In this document: positions 45,572 to 53,438 of the stretch, one piece after another
Position numbering within the stretch: position 1 is the stretch's first letter
Layout: each line of letters starts with the position of its first letter
Source of the DNA: Streptomyces sp. Je 1-79
Lineage (GTDB): Bacteria > Actinomycetota > Actinomycetes > Streptomycetales > Streptomycetaceae
DNA: 64,000 nucleotides
NCBI RefSeq assembly: GCF_025195125.1
Contig: NZ_JAMGSL010000008.1
Span: forward strand, 242,864 to 306,863
Reading direction: 5' to 3'
Notes under the pieces: generated by a model
Database searches by the model: none
Seen by the model: only the letters and a program-made list of their open reading frames with translations
What the model was told of the DNA's origin: nothing
Made by a program: the position numbers and the translations under genes

Positions 45572-45614
45572 ACCCCCAAGCGGGACGATCGCCCACACGG
45601 GGGTCAGGGGGGTG

Positions 45615-45896
45615 TCAGACGGCGGTCGTGAAGGTGCGCGCGGGGCGCGGGCGCCATCGCATGCCGTTGACCTGGCCCGGCTCGTCGCCGATCACGTAGC
45701 GGACCCGGCGGCCGTGGACACGGCGGGCGGGGGCGCGGCAGCCGCGCGGGCGGCAGCCGCGGGCGAGCGGGGCGTGCGCGGGCGCGGCGGCGGTACGGAG
45801 CCGGGTGCGCATCGCGCGGGTCACCGCGGCCGCGCCGAACGCGCCCGGGGCGGCGAGGCCCTGGGTGGTCGGCGTGGTGACGCGGTGCGGGGTCAT
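45615..45896 (-). CDS. trpM: Small basic protein TrpM
   Basis: A 93-aa Arg/Ala-rich protein in the position of Streptomyces coelicolor trpM, a small protein reported to modulate tryptophan synthesis and development. The conserved-looking C-terminal part is RRVRYVIGDEPGQVNGMRWR. The ATG at 45896 lies 7 nt after the trpC stop, with a weak GGCGGAG further upstream, suggesting coupling. An internal ATG at 45812 would give 65 aa, closer to the length I remember for S. coelicolor TrpM. It has no recognisable domain or membrane segment. Name rests on position and C-terminal pattern. Confidence 0.7.
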   Translation of the reverse strand: MTPHRVTTPTTQGLAAPGAFGAAAVTRAMRTRLRTAAAPAHAPLARGCRPRGCRAPARRVHGRRVRYVIGDEPGQVNGMRWRPRPARTFTTAV

Positions 45897-45903
45897 GGCG
45901 GGG

Positions 45904-46713
45904 TCAGCTCCGCCCGTGGCGCAGGGCCGGGTGGGCGCCGGCGGCGACGAGGTCGGCGACGGCGGCCTTCGGGTCGCGGCCGGTCACGAGGGACTCGCCG
46001 ACCAGGACCGCGTCGGCGCCGGCGTTGGCGTACGCGATGAGGTCGTGCGGCCCGCGGACGCCGGACTCGGCGACCTTGACGATGCCGGCCGGGATCTCCG
46101 GGGCGACGCGCTCGAAGGTGGTGCGGTCGACCTTGAGGGTCTTGAGGTTCCGGGCGTTCACGCCGATGATCCGGGCGCCCGCGTCGACCGCGCGCTCGAC
46201 CTCGTCCTCGTCGTGGACCTCGACAAGCGGCGTCAGGCCGATGGACTCGGCGCGCTCGATGAGGGAGACGAGGGCCTCCTGCTCGAGGGCGGCGACGATC
46301 AGGAGCGCGAGGTCGGCGCCGTAGGCCCGGGCCTCCCACAGCTGGTACGCCGTGACGATGAAGTCCTTGCGCAGGACCGGGATGTCGACCCGGGCGCGGA
46401 CGGCCTCCAGGTCGGCGAGCGAGCCGCCGAAGCGGCGCTCCTCGGTGAGCACGGAGATGACGGCCGCGCCGCCCGCCTCGTAGTCGGCGGCGAGACCGGC
46501 CGGGTCGGCGATCGCGGCGAGCGCGCCCTTGGACGGGCTGGAGCGCTTGACCTCGCAGATCACGGTGACGCCCTCGCCGCGCAGTGCGGCGACGCCGTCC
46601 TTGGCCTGCGGCGCCTTGCCGGCGCGCTCCTTGAGCTCGTCGAGGGAGACCCGCGCCTGCCGCTCTGCGAGGTCGGCGCGCACGCCTTCGATGATCTCGT
46701 CGAGCACACTCAC
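45904..46713 (-). CDS. trpC: Indole-3-glycerol phosphate synthase
   Basis: A 269-aa TIM-barrel enzyme converting CdRP to indole-3-glycerol phosphate. CEVKRSSPSKG carries the catalytic Lys, RKDFIVTAYQLWEARAYGAD the second Lys, and VNARNLKTLKVD and VAESGVRG the phosphate site. The GTG at 46713 is preceded by GGAAGGGGG; the frame is open another 33 codons without homology. trpM follows directly. The upstream gap of about 140 bp has a small stem (46826-46842), so trpC may have its own promoter. Confidence 0.96.
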   Translation of the reverse strand: MSVLDEIIEGVRADLAERQARVSLDELKERAGKAPQAKDGVAALRGEGVTVICEVKRSSPSKGALAAIADPAGLAADYEAGGAAVISVLTEERRFGGSLADLEAVRARVDIPVLRKDFIVTAYQLWEARAYGADLALLIVAALEQEALVSLIERAESIGLTPLVEVHDEDEVERAVDAGARIIGVNARNLKTLKVDRTTFERVAPEIPAGIVKVAESGVRGPHDLIAYANAGADAVLVGESLVTGRDPKAAVADLVAAGAHPALRHGRS

Positions 46714-46825
46714 GCGAGAGGCCCCCTTCCGGGACGGTGATGGTGACGGTGGTGCAGAAGAACCAGGTTCAGCCATCTCGATGGTATCCGCACCGAGGCT
46801 CCGGACTCGCATCCGGCCGACGTGC

Positions 46826-46842
46826 GTCCCATCTGCTGGGAC
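46826..46842 (-). terminator. Small stem-loop downstream of the DUF2752 gene
   Basis: GTCCCA-tctgc-TGGGAC forms a 6-bp perfect stem 13 bp after the DUF2752 stop and before trpC. It is a weak terminator candidate. Confidence 0.4.
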
Positions 46843-46854
46843 TTCCCGGCGGGG

Positions 46855-47667
46855 TCACGGGGCGAGCGCGGAGCCGAACGGAAGGTTCCGCACCAGGGTG
46901 AACAGGGCGAGGACGGCGCCGATCACCCACCACCAGGCGGGGGCGATCGTGACCCTCATCGGCACCCCGCGTACGGCGCGAATCAGCCACAGGGCCATGA
47001 CGAGGGCGAAGACGCCGTAGCCGACGACGGCCAGGGCGTTGGCCCCGAACGCGGTGCCGAGCTCGCCGTGGACGAAGGCGTGGGCACTGCGCAGACCGCC
47101 GCAGCCGGGGCAGTACAGGCCGGTGAAGCGGAGCAGCGGGCAGACGGGGTAGTGCCCGGGCTCGTTGGGGTCGACGGCCCCGACGTACGCGAACGCGGCG
47201 GCGACCCCGCCGAGCGCCCCGAGGGGCGCCGCGAGCCGCCGCACGAGCGCCCGCGACGGACGGCCGGACCCGTACGCCGTCCCGTGGTGCCCGGACGCCT
47301 CAGGGGCCCCTAGGGGAGTCCCGTGGCTCCCGGGCACCCCCGGGGCCTCTAGGGGTGTCCCGTGGTGCCCGGGCACCCCCGGGGCCGCTTGGGCCGTCCC
47401 GTGGTGCACGGGCGCCTCAGGGACCCCGTACGCCGTCCCGTGGTTCCCGGGCGCCTCAGGGATCCCGTACGCCGTCCCGTGGTGCCCGGGAGTCCCAGGG
47501 GCCCCGTATGCCGTCCCATGGTTCCCCGGCTCCCCAGCGGCCCCTTGGGCGCCCCTACGGGGGTCACCCGGCGCCCCCCGGACGTCCGGGGCGGGGCGTG
47601 GTGGGGGGCCGGGGGTGGCCCCGGGGGGTTCGTCGGTTGCGGCGGGGGCCGTCGGCTTCGCGTCCAC
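46855..47667 (-). CDS. DUF2752 membrane protein with N-terminal tandem repeats
   Basis: A 270-aa protein. Residues 1-135 are Pro/Gly/His-rich and contain about six and a half copies of a 13-residue unit of the HHGTAYG-P-APG type (residues 49-133). The rest is a DUF2752 domain with three or four membrane helices and the motifs CPLLRFTGLYCPGCGGLR and GELGTAFGANALAVVGYG. DUF2752 function is unknown. It lies between trpC and the HGxxPAAW gene. The GTG at 47667 is used, with AGGGGCGAG upstream. The repeat region is probably cytoplasmic and flexible. Confidence 0.85.
   Translation of the reverse strand: MDAKPTAPAATDEPPGATPGPPPRPAPDVRGAPGDPRRGAQGAAGEPGNHGTAYGAPGTPGHHGTAYGIPEAPGNHGTAYGVPEAPVHHGTAQAAPGVPGHHGTPLEAPGVPGSHGTPLGAPEASGHHGTAYGSGRPSRALVRRLAAPLGALGGVAAAFAYVGAVDPNEPGHYPVCPLLRFTGLYCPGCGGLRSAHAFVHGELGTAFGANALAVVGYGVFALVMALWLIRAVRGVPMRVTIAPAWWWVIGAVLALFTLVRNLPFGSALAP
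47269..47523 (-). repeat. 39-bp tandem coding repeat in the DUF2752 gene
   Basis: About six and a half direct copies of a 39-bp unit, visible on the plus strand as recurring GTCCCGTGG-GCCCGGG, encode the 13-residue repeats. The copies differ by substitutions but keep frame, so the repeat is old enough to diverge yet still maintained in frame. Confidence 0.85.
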
Positions 47668-47685
47668 GCGGTGATTCTCGCCCCT

Positions 47686-47734
47686 CACGCGCGAAGGCGC
47701 AGCCCGGCCCCGCCGGACTGCGCCTTCGCGCGTG
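47686..47734. terminator. Strong hairpin between the HGxxPAAW and DUF2752 genes
   Basis: CACGCGCGAAGGCGCAG pairs perfectly with CTGCGCCTTCGCGCGTG across a 15-nt loop, 17 bp after the HGxxPAAW stop. It lies just upstream of the DUF2752 start, so it can end the trpE-side transcript or affect DUF2752 translation. Confidence 0.8.
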
Positions 47735-47750
47735 TCGTGTGCCGCGTGCG

Positions 47751-47999
47751 TCAGGCGCGGGCCTTCAGCGTCGCCGCCTCGCGGGCCGCGACGACCGCCG
47801 CCGACTCCTTCGGCATGCCCATGCCCGCCACCCTCATCGCCAGGCCGATCACGCCGCCCAGGACGACGACGGCCATGCCGGCCCAGAAGCCGGCCGTGTT
47901 GGCGGCCACCATGAAGACGCCGGCGATGCAGAAGCCGATGAAGGAGATGATGACACCGGTCCAGGCGGCCGGGGTGTGTCCGTGGGCGCTGCCCGCCAT
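47751..47999 (-). CDS. HGxxPAAW-family small membrane protein
   Basis: An 82-aa protein beginning MAGSAHGHTPAAWTGV, the motif that names this actinobacterial family. Two transmembrane helices follow (IISFIGFCIAGVFMVAA and FWAGMAVVVLGGVIGLAM) and a basic C-terminal tail. GAGGAGCAAC lies before the ATG at 47999. It is conserved beside trp genes in Streptomyces, together with the TIGR02234 protein upstream. Its function is not known; the position suggests a membrane role tied loosely to tryptophan metabolism. Confidence 0.93.
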   Translation of the reverse strand: MAGSAHGHTPAAWTGVIISFIGFCIAGVFMVAANTAGFWAGMAVVVLGGVIGLAMRVAGMGMPKESAAVVAAREAATLKARA

Positions 48000-48146
48000 G
48001 AGTTGCTCCTCGTTGCTGTTGCTCGGTGGTGGCTCGAAGGTGAGGTCTCGCGTGCGCGGACACTCGTCGTTCATTGTCCCGCACACAGGGGCGCGACGAT
48101 GAATCGGGGTGGCGCGGCGATCACGATTCGCGTCCGCCCTCCCCGC

Positions 48147-48797
48147 TCAGCCCTCGCGCGTCGGGTCCTCGCCACGGTCCAGGGCCTTCCACAGGTCCTC
48201 CGGCCGGTCCGTCGCGGGGGCGGGTGCCCGGCTCGCGGCGCGAGGCGTGCCGGCCCGCTCGTAGCGACCGCCCATCGTCGGCCAGGTCGTGCCGAACCGC
48301 AGCGCGAGGAGCCCCGCCACCAGGATCAGCAGCGCTCCGCCGGCGGCGACGTACGGCCAGGCGGTGTGGGTGAGGTCCGAGACCGTCGCGGCGGTGTCGC
48401 CGGAGATCCGGGCGGCCTCGGCGTCCAGCGCGTCGCTGTCGGACGCGCCGAGGAACGCGGCCGCCGCCGCGCCCGCGCCGCTGAGCGCGAGCAGGCCGGA
48501 GACCAGGGTGCGCCCGGTCCGGCGGACGGCGAAGACGGCGACGAGCGCGGCGAGGCCGACGATCGCGAGCGCCGTCGGCACGCCGGTGACGGCGCCGCCG
48601 TCGGCCTCGACGGGCACCGTGCCGCCGCCGACCGACGCCGTGCCCTCGGCCCAGATCTGGCCGGCGGACAGCAGGACGACGGTGGCGCCGAGGGCGCCGA
48701 GCAGGAGAGCCGCGGCCAGGCTGCGGCGGCCGCCGGGCGCGGCGGCCGCGCCGCCCGCGCGAGCGGCTCGGGGCTGGGGTACGGGAACAGCACTCAC
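48147..48797 (-). CDS. TIGR02234-family Trp-associated membrane protein
   Basis: A 216-aa integral membrane protein with four helices and a loop with ISAGDTA-like residues. The Trp-biosynthesis-associated family (TIGR02234) is recognised by LLLGALGATVVLLSAGQIWA at the first helix and the WPYVAAGGALLILVAG helix before a cytoplasmic tail ending EDLWKALDRGEDPT. The GTG at 48797 is chosen; a GTG at 48806 is possible. It lies 23 bp after trpE, so it is cotranscribed with it. No enzyme function is known. Confidence 0.88.
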   Translation of the reverse strand: MSAVPVPQPRAARAGGAAAAPGGRRSLAAALLLGALGATVVLLSAGQIWAEGTASVGGGTVPVEADGGAVTGVPTALAIVGLAALVAVFAVRRTGRTLVSGLLALSGAGAAAAAFLGASDSDALDAEAARISGDTAATVSDLTHTAWPYVAAGGALLILVAGLLALRFGTTWPTMGGRYERAGTPRAASRAPAPATDRPEDLWKALDRGEDPTREG

Positions 48798-48820
48798 GCA
48801 CCCCACTATCCCTTACGCCG

Positions 48821-50311
48821 TCATGCGCCGTTCATCCGGTTGGCGGTGTGGACGGCGCGGAGGACGGCGGCGGCCTTGTTCCGGCACTCGTTGTCCTCGG
48901 CGACCGGGTCGGAATCGGCGACGACACCCGCTCCGGCCTGCACGTACGCGGTTCCGTCGCGCAGCAGGGCCGTACGGATGGCGATGGCCGTGTCGGAGTC
49001 GCCGGCGAAGTCGAGGTAGCCGACGCACCCGCCGTACAGTCCGCGCCGGGAGGGCTCCAGCTCCTCGATGATCTGCATGGCGCGCGGCTTCGGCGCCCCG
49101 GAGAGCGTGCCGGCCGGGAAGCAGGCCGTGAGCACGTCGAACGCGGTCCTGCCCTCGGCGACGCGGCCGGTCACCGTCGACACGATGTGCATGACGTGCG
49201 AGTACCGCTCGATCGACATGAAGTCGACGACCTCCACCGAACCCGGCTCGCAGACCCGTCCGAGGTCGTTGCGGCCGAGGTCGACGAGCATGAGGTGCTC
49301 GGCGCGCTCCTTGGGGTCGGCGAGCAGCTCCTCGGCGAGGTCGTGGTCCTCCTGCGGGGTCGCGCCGCGGTGCCGGGTGCCGGCGATGGGGTGGACCATC
49401 GCGTGTCCGTCCTCGACCTTGACCAGGGCCTCGGGGCTGGATCCGACGACGTCGAAGCCGTTCTCGAAGCGGAAGAGGTACATGTACGGCGACGGGTTGG
49501 TGGCGCGCAGGACCCGGTAGACGTCGAGCGCCGAGGCGTGGCAGGGGGTCTCGAAGCGCTGTGAGGGCACGACCTGGAAGGCCTCGCCGGCCCGGATCCG
49601 CTCCTTGATGTCCTCCACGGCGTCCTGGTAGGCCGGACCGCCCCAGAGCGCGGAGAACTCCGGCAGTTCGGAGGGCGGGAGCGCGGCGGGGACGGTGGCG
49701 ACGGGGCGGGCCAGGTCGGCCTGCATGGCGTCGAGCCGGGCGACGGCGTCCGCGTACGCCTCGTCGACGCCGGTCTCCAGGTCGTTGTGGTTGATCGCGT
49801 TGGCGATCAGGAGGACGCTGCCGTCCCAGTGGTCCAGGACGGCGAGGTCGCTGGTGAGCAGCATGGTCAGCTCGGGGAGTTCCAGGTCGTCACGGGTGGA
49901 GTTCCCGATGCGCTCCAGGCGGCGGACGATGTCGTAGCCGAGGTAGCCGACCATGCCGCCGGTGAAGGGCGGCATCCCGGAGGACAGGTCGCGCGGGGTG
50001 TGCAGGGCCTCGACGGTGGCGCGCAGCGCGGCGAGCGGGTCGCCGTCGGTGGGGACGCCGACGGGCGGGGTGCCGAGCCAGTGGGCCTGGCCGTCGCGGA
50101 CGGTGAGGGTGGCGTCGCTGCGGACGCCGATGAAGGAGTAGCGGGACCAGGAGCGGCCGTTCTCGGCGGATTCGAGGAGGAAGGTGCCGGGGCGCTCGGC
50201 GGCGAGCTTGCGGTAGAGCGCGACCGGGGTGTCGCCGTCCACGAGGAGCCGGCGGCTGACGGGAATCACACGGCGGTCGGCCGCCAGCTTGCGGAAGGTC
50301 TCGAGATCCAT
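48821..50311 (-). CDS. trpE: Anthranilate synthase component I
   Basis: A 496-aa chorismate-using enzyme that makes anthranilate with the TrpG amidotransferase, which is not in this window. The regulatory tryptophan site shows the LLES motif in TFLLESAENGRSWSRYSF. Chorismate-binding motifs are PIAGTRHRG, LVDLGRNDLGRVC, FPAGTLSGAPK and the terminal AGAGVVADSDP. Feedback inhibition by tryptophan is expected. The ATG at 50311 lies 11 nt after the hisI stop, so hisI-trpE is probably one transcript, physically linking the two pathways. Confidence 0.97.
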   Translation of the reverse strand: MDLETFRKLAADRRVIPVSRRLLVDGDTPVALYRKLAAERPGTFLLESAENGRSWSRYSFIGVRSDATLTVRDGQAHWLGTPPVGVPTDGDPLAALRATVEALHTPRDLSSGMPPFTGGMVGYLGYDIVRRLERIGNSTRDDLELPELTMLLTSDLAVLDHWDGSVLLIANAINHNDLETGVDEAYADAVARLDAMQADLARPVATVPAALPPSELPEFSALWGGPAYQDAVEDIKERIRAGEAFQVVPSQRFETPCHASALDVYRVLRATNPSPYMYLFRFENGFDVVGSSPEALVKVEDGHAMVHPIAGTRHRGATPQEDHDLAEELLADPKERAEHLMLVDLGRNDLGRVCEPGSVEVVDFMSIERYSHVMHIVSTVTGRVAEGRTAFDVLTACFPAGTLSGAPKPRAMQIIEELEPSRRGLYGGCVGYLDFAGDSDTAIAIRTALLRDGTAYVQAGAGVVADSDPVAEDNECRNKAAAVLRAVHTANRMNGA

Positions 50312-50322
50312 GGCGCCAGACC

Positions 50323-50673
50323 CTACTTGCCCAGGGGCAGGACGTCGGCGTCGAAGCAGGTCCGCGCGCCGGTGTGGCATGCGGCCCCGACCTGGTCGAC
50401 CTTGACGAGCACGGTGTCGGCGTCGCAGTCGAGGGCGACGGACTTGACGTGCTGGATGTGGCCGGAGGTGTCGCCCTTGACCCAGTACTCCTGGCGGCTG
50501 CGCGACCAGTAGGTGCAGCGCCCGGTGGTGAGGGTGCGGTGCAGGGCCTCGTCGTCCATCCAGCCGAGCATGAGCACCTCGCCGGTGTCGTACTGCTGGG
50601 CGATGGCCGGGACGAGTCCGTCCGGGCTGCGCTTGAGGCGGGCGGCGATGACCGGGTCGAGATTGCTGCTCAT
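50323..50673 (-). CDS. hisI: Phosphoribosyl-AMP cyclohydrolase
   Basis: A 116-aa metal-dependent enzyme of histidine synthesis that opens the purine ring of PR-AMP. The zinc and magnesium sites are in SVALDCDADTVLVKVDQVG and ACHTGARTCF; MLGWMDDEAL and TYWSRSRQEYWVKGDTSG are typical. It is separate from HisE, as usual in actinobacteria. It reads toward trpE and diverges from the TIGR03085 gene. The other his genes in this window lie about 3 kb away. The ATG at 50673 is used; a long upstream open frame is a shadow. Confidence 0.97.
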   Translation of the reverse strand: MSSNLDPVIAARLKRSPDGLVPAIAQQYDTGEVLMLGWMDDEALHRTLTTGRCTYWSRSRQEYWVKGDTSGHIQHVKSVALDCDADTVLVKVDQVGAACHTGARTCFDADVLPLGK

Positions 50674-50757
50674 GCGGCCATTGTGCCGTGACCGGGAGGG
50701 GTGTCCGGAGCGGTGTCCACTGGGCGGACCACCGGCCGCAGTCGTACGCTGGCAATC

Positions 50758-51393
50758 ATGTCGACCCATGCGAAGCGTGAACGCCTTCTGCTCGCCGATC
50801 TGTTGGAGGCGGCGGGCCCCGACGCCCCGACGCTCTGCGAGGGCTGGCTGACCCGCGACCTCGCGGCCCACGTGGTGGTGCGCGAGCGCCGCCCCGACGC
50901 GGCCGCCGGGACGGTCGTACCGCCGCTGAAGGCGCGGCTGGACCGGGTCCAGGCGGAGTTCGCCGAGAAGCCGTACGAGGAGCTGATCCAGCTCATCCGG
51001 ACGGGGCCGCCGCGGATGTCCCCGTTCACGCTCAAGCTGGTGGACGAGGGCGCGAACACGGTCGAGTTCTACGTCCACGCGGAGGACGTCCGGCGCGCCC
51101 AGCCGGACTGGTCGGCGCGCGAGCTGGATCCGGTCTTCTCGGACGCCCTCTGGTCGCGCCTGGAGAAGGGCGCCAAGCTGCTGGGCCGCCGGGCGCCGGT
51201 CGGTCTGGTGCTGCGCCGCCCGAACGGCCAGACGGCGGTGGCGCACCGCGGCACGCCGGTGGTGACGGTCTCCGGGGATCCGGGCGAGCTGACGATGTTC
51301 GTCTTCGGCCGCCAGGACCAGGCGAAGGTGGAGCTGGACGGGGATCAGGACGCGATCGATCGGCTGCACCAGGCGAAGCAGCTGGGGATCTAG
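50758..51393 (+). CDS. TIGR03085-family DinB-like protein
   Basis: A 211-aa protein of the mycothiol-dependent maleylpyruvate isomerase-like metal-binding superfamily (TIGR03085). HAKRERLLLADLLEAAGPDA, then LCEGWLTRDLAAHVVVRERR, gives the first helices with a His ligand (DLAAHVVV), and EFYVHAEDVRRA gives a second. DinB-like proteins use three His for a metal and often act with mycothiol. The substrate is unknown. The ATG at 50758 is used. It ends at a strong hairpin at 51403. Confidence 0.9.
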   Translation: MSTHAKRERLLLADLLEAAGPDAPTLCEGWLTRDLAAHVVVRERRPDAAAGTVVPPLKARLDRVQAEFAEKPYEELIQLIRTGPPRMSPFTLKLVDEGANTVEFYVHAEDVRRAQPDWSARELDPVFSDALWSRLEKGAKLLGRRAPVGLVLRRPNGQTAVAHRGTPVVTVSGDPGELTMFVFGRQDQAKVELDGDQDAIDRLHQAKQLGI

Positions 51394-51402
51394 CCTCTCC
51401 TC

Positions 51403-51439
51403 TCGTTCGGATCATGCGAGCCCGGCATGATCCGAACGA
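51403..51439. terminator. Perfect 15-bp hairpin between TIGR03085 and MFS genes
   Basis: TCGTTCGGATCATGC pairs with GCATGATCCGAACGA across a 7-nt loop, 10 bp after the TIGR03085 stop, between convergent genes. It should end both transcripts. Confidence 0.85.
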
Positions 51440-51446
51440 ACGGGCC

Positions 51447-51541
51447 CAGCCCCTCACCCCGGGCAGCTCCGCGCGCCTCGGCTGCGCGAACGGAGGGGCT
51501 CAGCCCTTCGCCACGGGCAGCTCCGCGCGCCTCAGGCTGCG
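51447..51541. repeat. Direct duplication of the MFS gene 3' end
   Basis: About 40 bp at 51447-51486 (CAGCCCCTCACCCCGGGCAG onward) recur with few changes at 51501-51541, where they encode the last residues of the MFS protein. A short local duplication is the simplest explanation. Confidence 0.7.
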
Positions 51542-52744
51542 TACGGAGAGTCCGTACATCCCGCCGGCCGCGCAGATCGCCGCGCTCGCCACGAACACCG
51601 GTCCGAGGCCCCACAGGCCCACCGCCGCGCCGGTGAGGGGGAAGCTCAGCGGGGCGAGGCCGAGGCTGACGAAGCTGGTCACGGCGGTCACCCGGCCGAG
51701 GTACGCGGGGTCGCACTCGGTCTGCGTGAGCGCCCCGCACAGGGCGCCGCTGAGGCCCGCGAGCAGGCCCACGGAGAGTGCCAGGGCCACGGCGACCGGC
51801 AGCTGCGGTACGTACGCGAGGGCGCCCACCGAGCCGGCGCTGAGGGCGATCGTCGCGCCGAGGACGGCGCCCGCGCGGGGTATCCGGCCGCGCACGGTGA
51901 GCAGCAGGGAGGCGGCGCCCGCTCCCGTCCCGAATCCCGCGAGGACCCAGCCGATGCCCGACGCGCCCCAGCCGCGCTCGTCGGCGAGGAGGGCGAGACC
52001 CACGTTGGCGGGGCCGACGAAGCCGAGGTCGCTGAGGGCGACGACGATCGTCAGGGGGCCGAGGACGCGGTGCCGGCGGAGGTAGCGCAGGCCGTCGGCG
52101 AGGTCGCGCAGGGCCGTGCCCTCCCGGGTCGCCCCGCCGCCCGGCAGTGGGGCGAGGCGGACTGCCAGGAGCAGCGGCAGGGAGACCGCGAAGAGGAGTC
52201 CGGCCGCCCCGAAGGCGGCGGCCGGTCCCCCGAGGGCGACGGCGAGGCCGCCGAGCGGGGCGCCGAGGACGAGTCCGGCGCGCTGGGCGAGACCGCGCAT
52301 GCCCTGGACCCGGGCGAGCTGGTCCCGGGCGGCGATCCGGGGCGGCAGGGCGCCCACGGCGGGCAGGAAGAGGGCGTCGACGGTGCCGAAGACCAGGGCG
52401 ACGCCGGCGAGCACCCAGAGGCCGGGGCTGCTGAGCAGGAGCGCCCCGGCCACGCCGAGGACGACGAGGCAGCGGACGGTGTCGGAGAGGACGACGACCC
52501 GGTGCGGGCCGAAGCGGTCGGCGATCACTCCCCCGCCGAGCATGAGCAGGGCGCGCGGCACGGCGCTGACGGCCATGACGAGCCCGGCCTCGGCGGGCGT
52601 GCCGCTGCGGACGGCGGTCCAGGAGAGGGCGAGGTAGTAGAGGCTGTCGCCGACGGCGGAGGCGGAGTACGCCCCGAGCCAGCGCAGCACGTTGGGGTCG
52701 CGGTGGGCGGGCCGGGCGGGAGGGGCCTCGACGAGCGCCGTCAC
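51500..52744 (-). CDS. MFS transporter
   Basis: A 414-aa major facilitator superfamily permease with twelve predicted helices. The loop 2-3 signature is GGGVIADRFGPHRVVVLSD and the family's exporter-like GALPPRIAARDQLARVQGM follows. This resembles MFS proteins of the enterobactin-exporter or macrolide-efflux type. The GTG at 52744 overlaps the stop of the preceding ArsR-family gene by 4 nt, so the pair is a regulator-efflux unit. It probably exports a small toxic molecule or antibiotic that the regulator senses. The 3' end is part of a short duplication. Confidence 0.9.
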   Translation of the reverse strand: MTALVEAPPARPAHRDPNVLRWLGAYSASAVGDSLYYLALSWTAVRSGTPAEAGLVMAVSAVPRALLMLGGGVIADRFGPHRVVVLSDTVRCLVVLGVAGALLLSSPGLWVLAGVALVFGTVDALFLPAVGALPPRIAARDQLARVQGMRGLAQRAGLVLGAPLGGLAVALGGPAAAFGAAGLLFAVSLPLLLAVRLAPLPGGGATREGTALRDLADGLRYLRRHRVLGPLTIVVALSDLGFVGPANVGLALLADERGWGASGIGWVLAGFGTGAGAASLLLTVRGRIPRAGAVLGATIALSAGSVGALAYVPQLPVAVALALSVGLLAGLSGALCGALTQTECDPAYLGRVTAVTSFVSLGLAPLSFPLTGAAVGLWGLGPVFVASAAICAAGGMYGLSVRSLRRAELPVAKG

Positions 52745-53328
52745 GGGCGGTAGGGGAAGCCGTAGAGGTGGATGGCGACGTTCTCGCGGCCCTCGGTGTC
52801 GCCGGCCTCCTCGGCGGCGCGGGCCTGGGTGTCGTACTTCTTGAGCAGCGCGTCGAGCTCCTCGCCGAGCGCGGCGAGTTCGGCCGCGGTCAGTCGGGGG
52901 AGCCACTCGGAGCTGATCGAGGCGGAGCGCCACTCGCCCGACCACGTCAGCCGTTCGTCGAGGAAGCGGCGGTGGAGTTCGGACCGCTGGTCGTTGAGGG
53001 TGCGGCCGAGGGCGTCGCTCGCGGCGACCAGCTCGGGTGTGCCCCGGACGTCCTCGTCCCGGATGGAGACGCCGTACGAGCTGGGCTGCCACCAGCGTTC
53101 GCGGCCGTCGGCGGAGTACCCCCGCGCCTCTTCGATGAGGTCGTGCTCGGCCAGCTTGCGCAGGTGGTAGCTGACGAGGGAGACCGCCTCGTCGACCTGG
53201 TCGGCGAGCTGGGACGCGGTGGCGGTGCGGGCGACGAAGAGGGCGCGGTAGAGGCGCATCCGCAGCGGGTGCGAGAGCGCCTTGAGGGTGCCGAGATCGG
53301 TGATCCGGCGGTTCTCCTGCGAGGTCAT
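52741..53328 (-). CDS. ArsR-type winged-helix regulator of the adjacent MFS gene
   Basis: A 195-aa winged-helix protein. LGTLKALSHPLRMRLYRALF, then ATASQLADQVDEAVSLVSYH and LRKLAEHDLIEE, is the ArsR/DUF5937-like DNA-binding domain. No metal-binding Cys pair is present, so it is not a classical metal sensor. The C-terminal helical part (EELDALLKKYDTQARAAEEA) is likely a dimerisation or ligand region. Its ATG at 53328 is preceded by an A+T-rich stretch with TTGCGCAA-like repeats that may be its operator. It is coupled to the MFS gene. Confidence 0.88.
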   Translation of the reverse strand: MTSQENRRITDLGTLKALSHPLRMRLYRALFVARTATASQLADQVDEAVSLVSYHLRKLAEHDLIEEARGYSADGRERWWQPSSYGVSIRDEDVRGTPELVAASDALGRTLNDQRSELHRRFLDERLTWSGEWRSASISSEWLPRLTAAELAALGEELDALLKKYDTQARAAEEAGDTEGRENVAIHLYGFPYRP

Positions 53329-53350
53329 GTCCACGACCGTAGATGCGAAA

Positions 53351-53380
53351 GAAGTCTTGCGCAACAGAAATTGCACAAAT
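53351..53380 (-). promoter_or_regulatory. A+T-rich promoter/operator region of the ArsR-MFS pair
   Basis: The only A+T-rich stretch here, including TTGCGCAAC and AATTGCACAAATAAT, lies 23-52 bp upstream of the ArsR-type start. The repeated TTGC-CAA half-sites suggest the regulator's own operator and a -10 region. Tentative. Confidence 0.35.
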
Positions 53381-53402
53381 AATCCTGCCCATATGACCAG
53401 CA

Positions 53403-53428
53403 GAAAGGCCCCCGTCCGGGGGCCTTTC
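53403..53428. terminator. Terminator hairpin after hisF
   Basis: GAAAGGCCCCC-GTCC-GGGGGCCTTTC is an 11-bp perfect stem, 11 bp after the hisF stop. It ends the his operon and insulates the ArsR-MFS unit. Confidence 0.85.
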
Positions 53429-53438
53429 GGAGCCTCGC

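Larger units (their letters stand above)
45292..45614. other. Intergenic region between trpM and trpB with repeats, no gene seen
   Basis: These 323 bp hold no credible gene. They contain a large imperfect palindrome at 45380-45422, a hairpin at 45548-45571, and partial copies of a TGTGCCCACCCG motif. Short open frames here are repeats read through. The promoter of trpBA must lie in the left part, but no clear -10/-35 is visible. Confidence 0.7.

Noticed and set aside
45341..45598. Short frames in the trpM-trpB gap
   Set aside because: They are made of the palindromic repeats and change composition along their length; no ribosome site.
46714..46854. Tryptophan attenuator before trpC
   Set aside because: No leader peptide with Trp codons and no alternative stems could be found; only one small stem is visible.
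47269..47523. CRISPR-like array in the DUF2752 gene
   Set aside because: A 39-bp tandem repeat without unique spacers, translated in frame as a 13-residue protein repeat.
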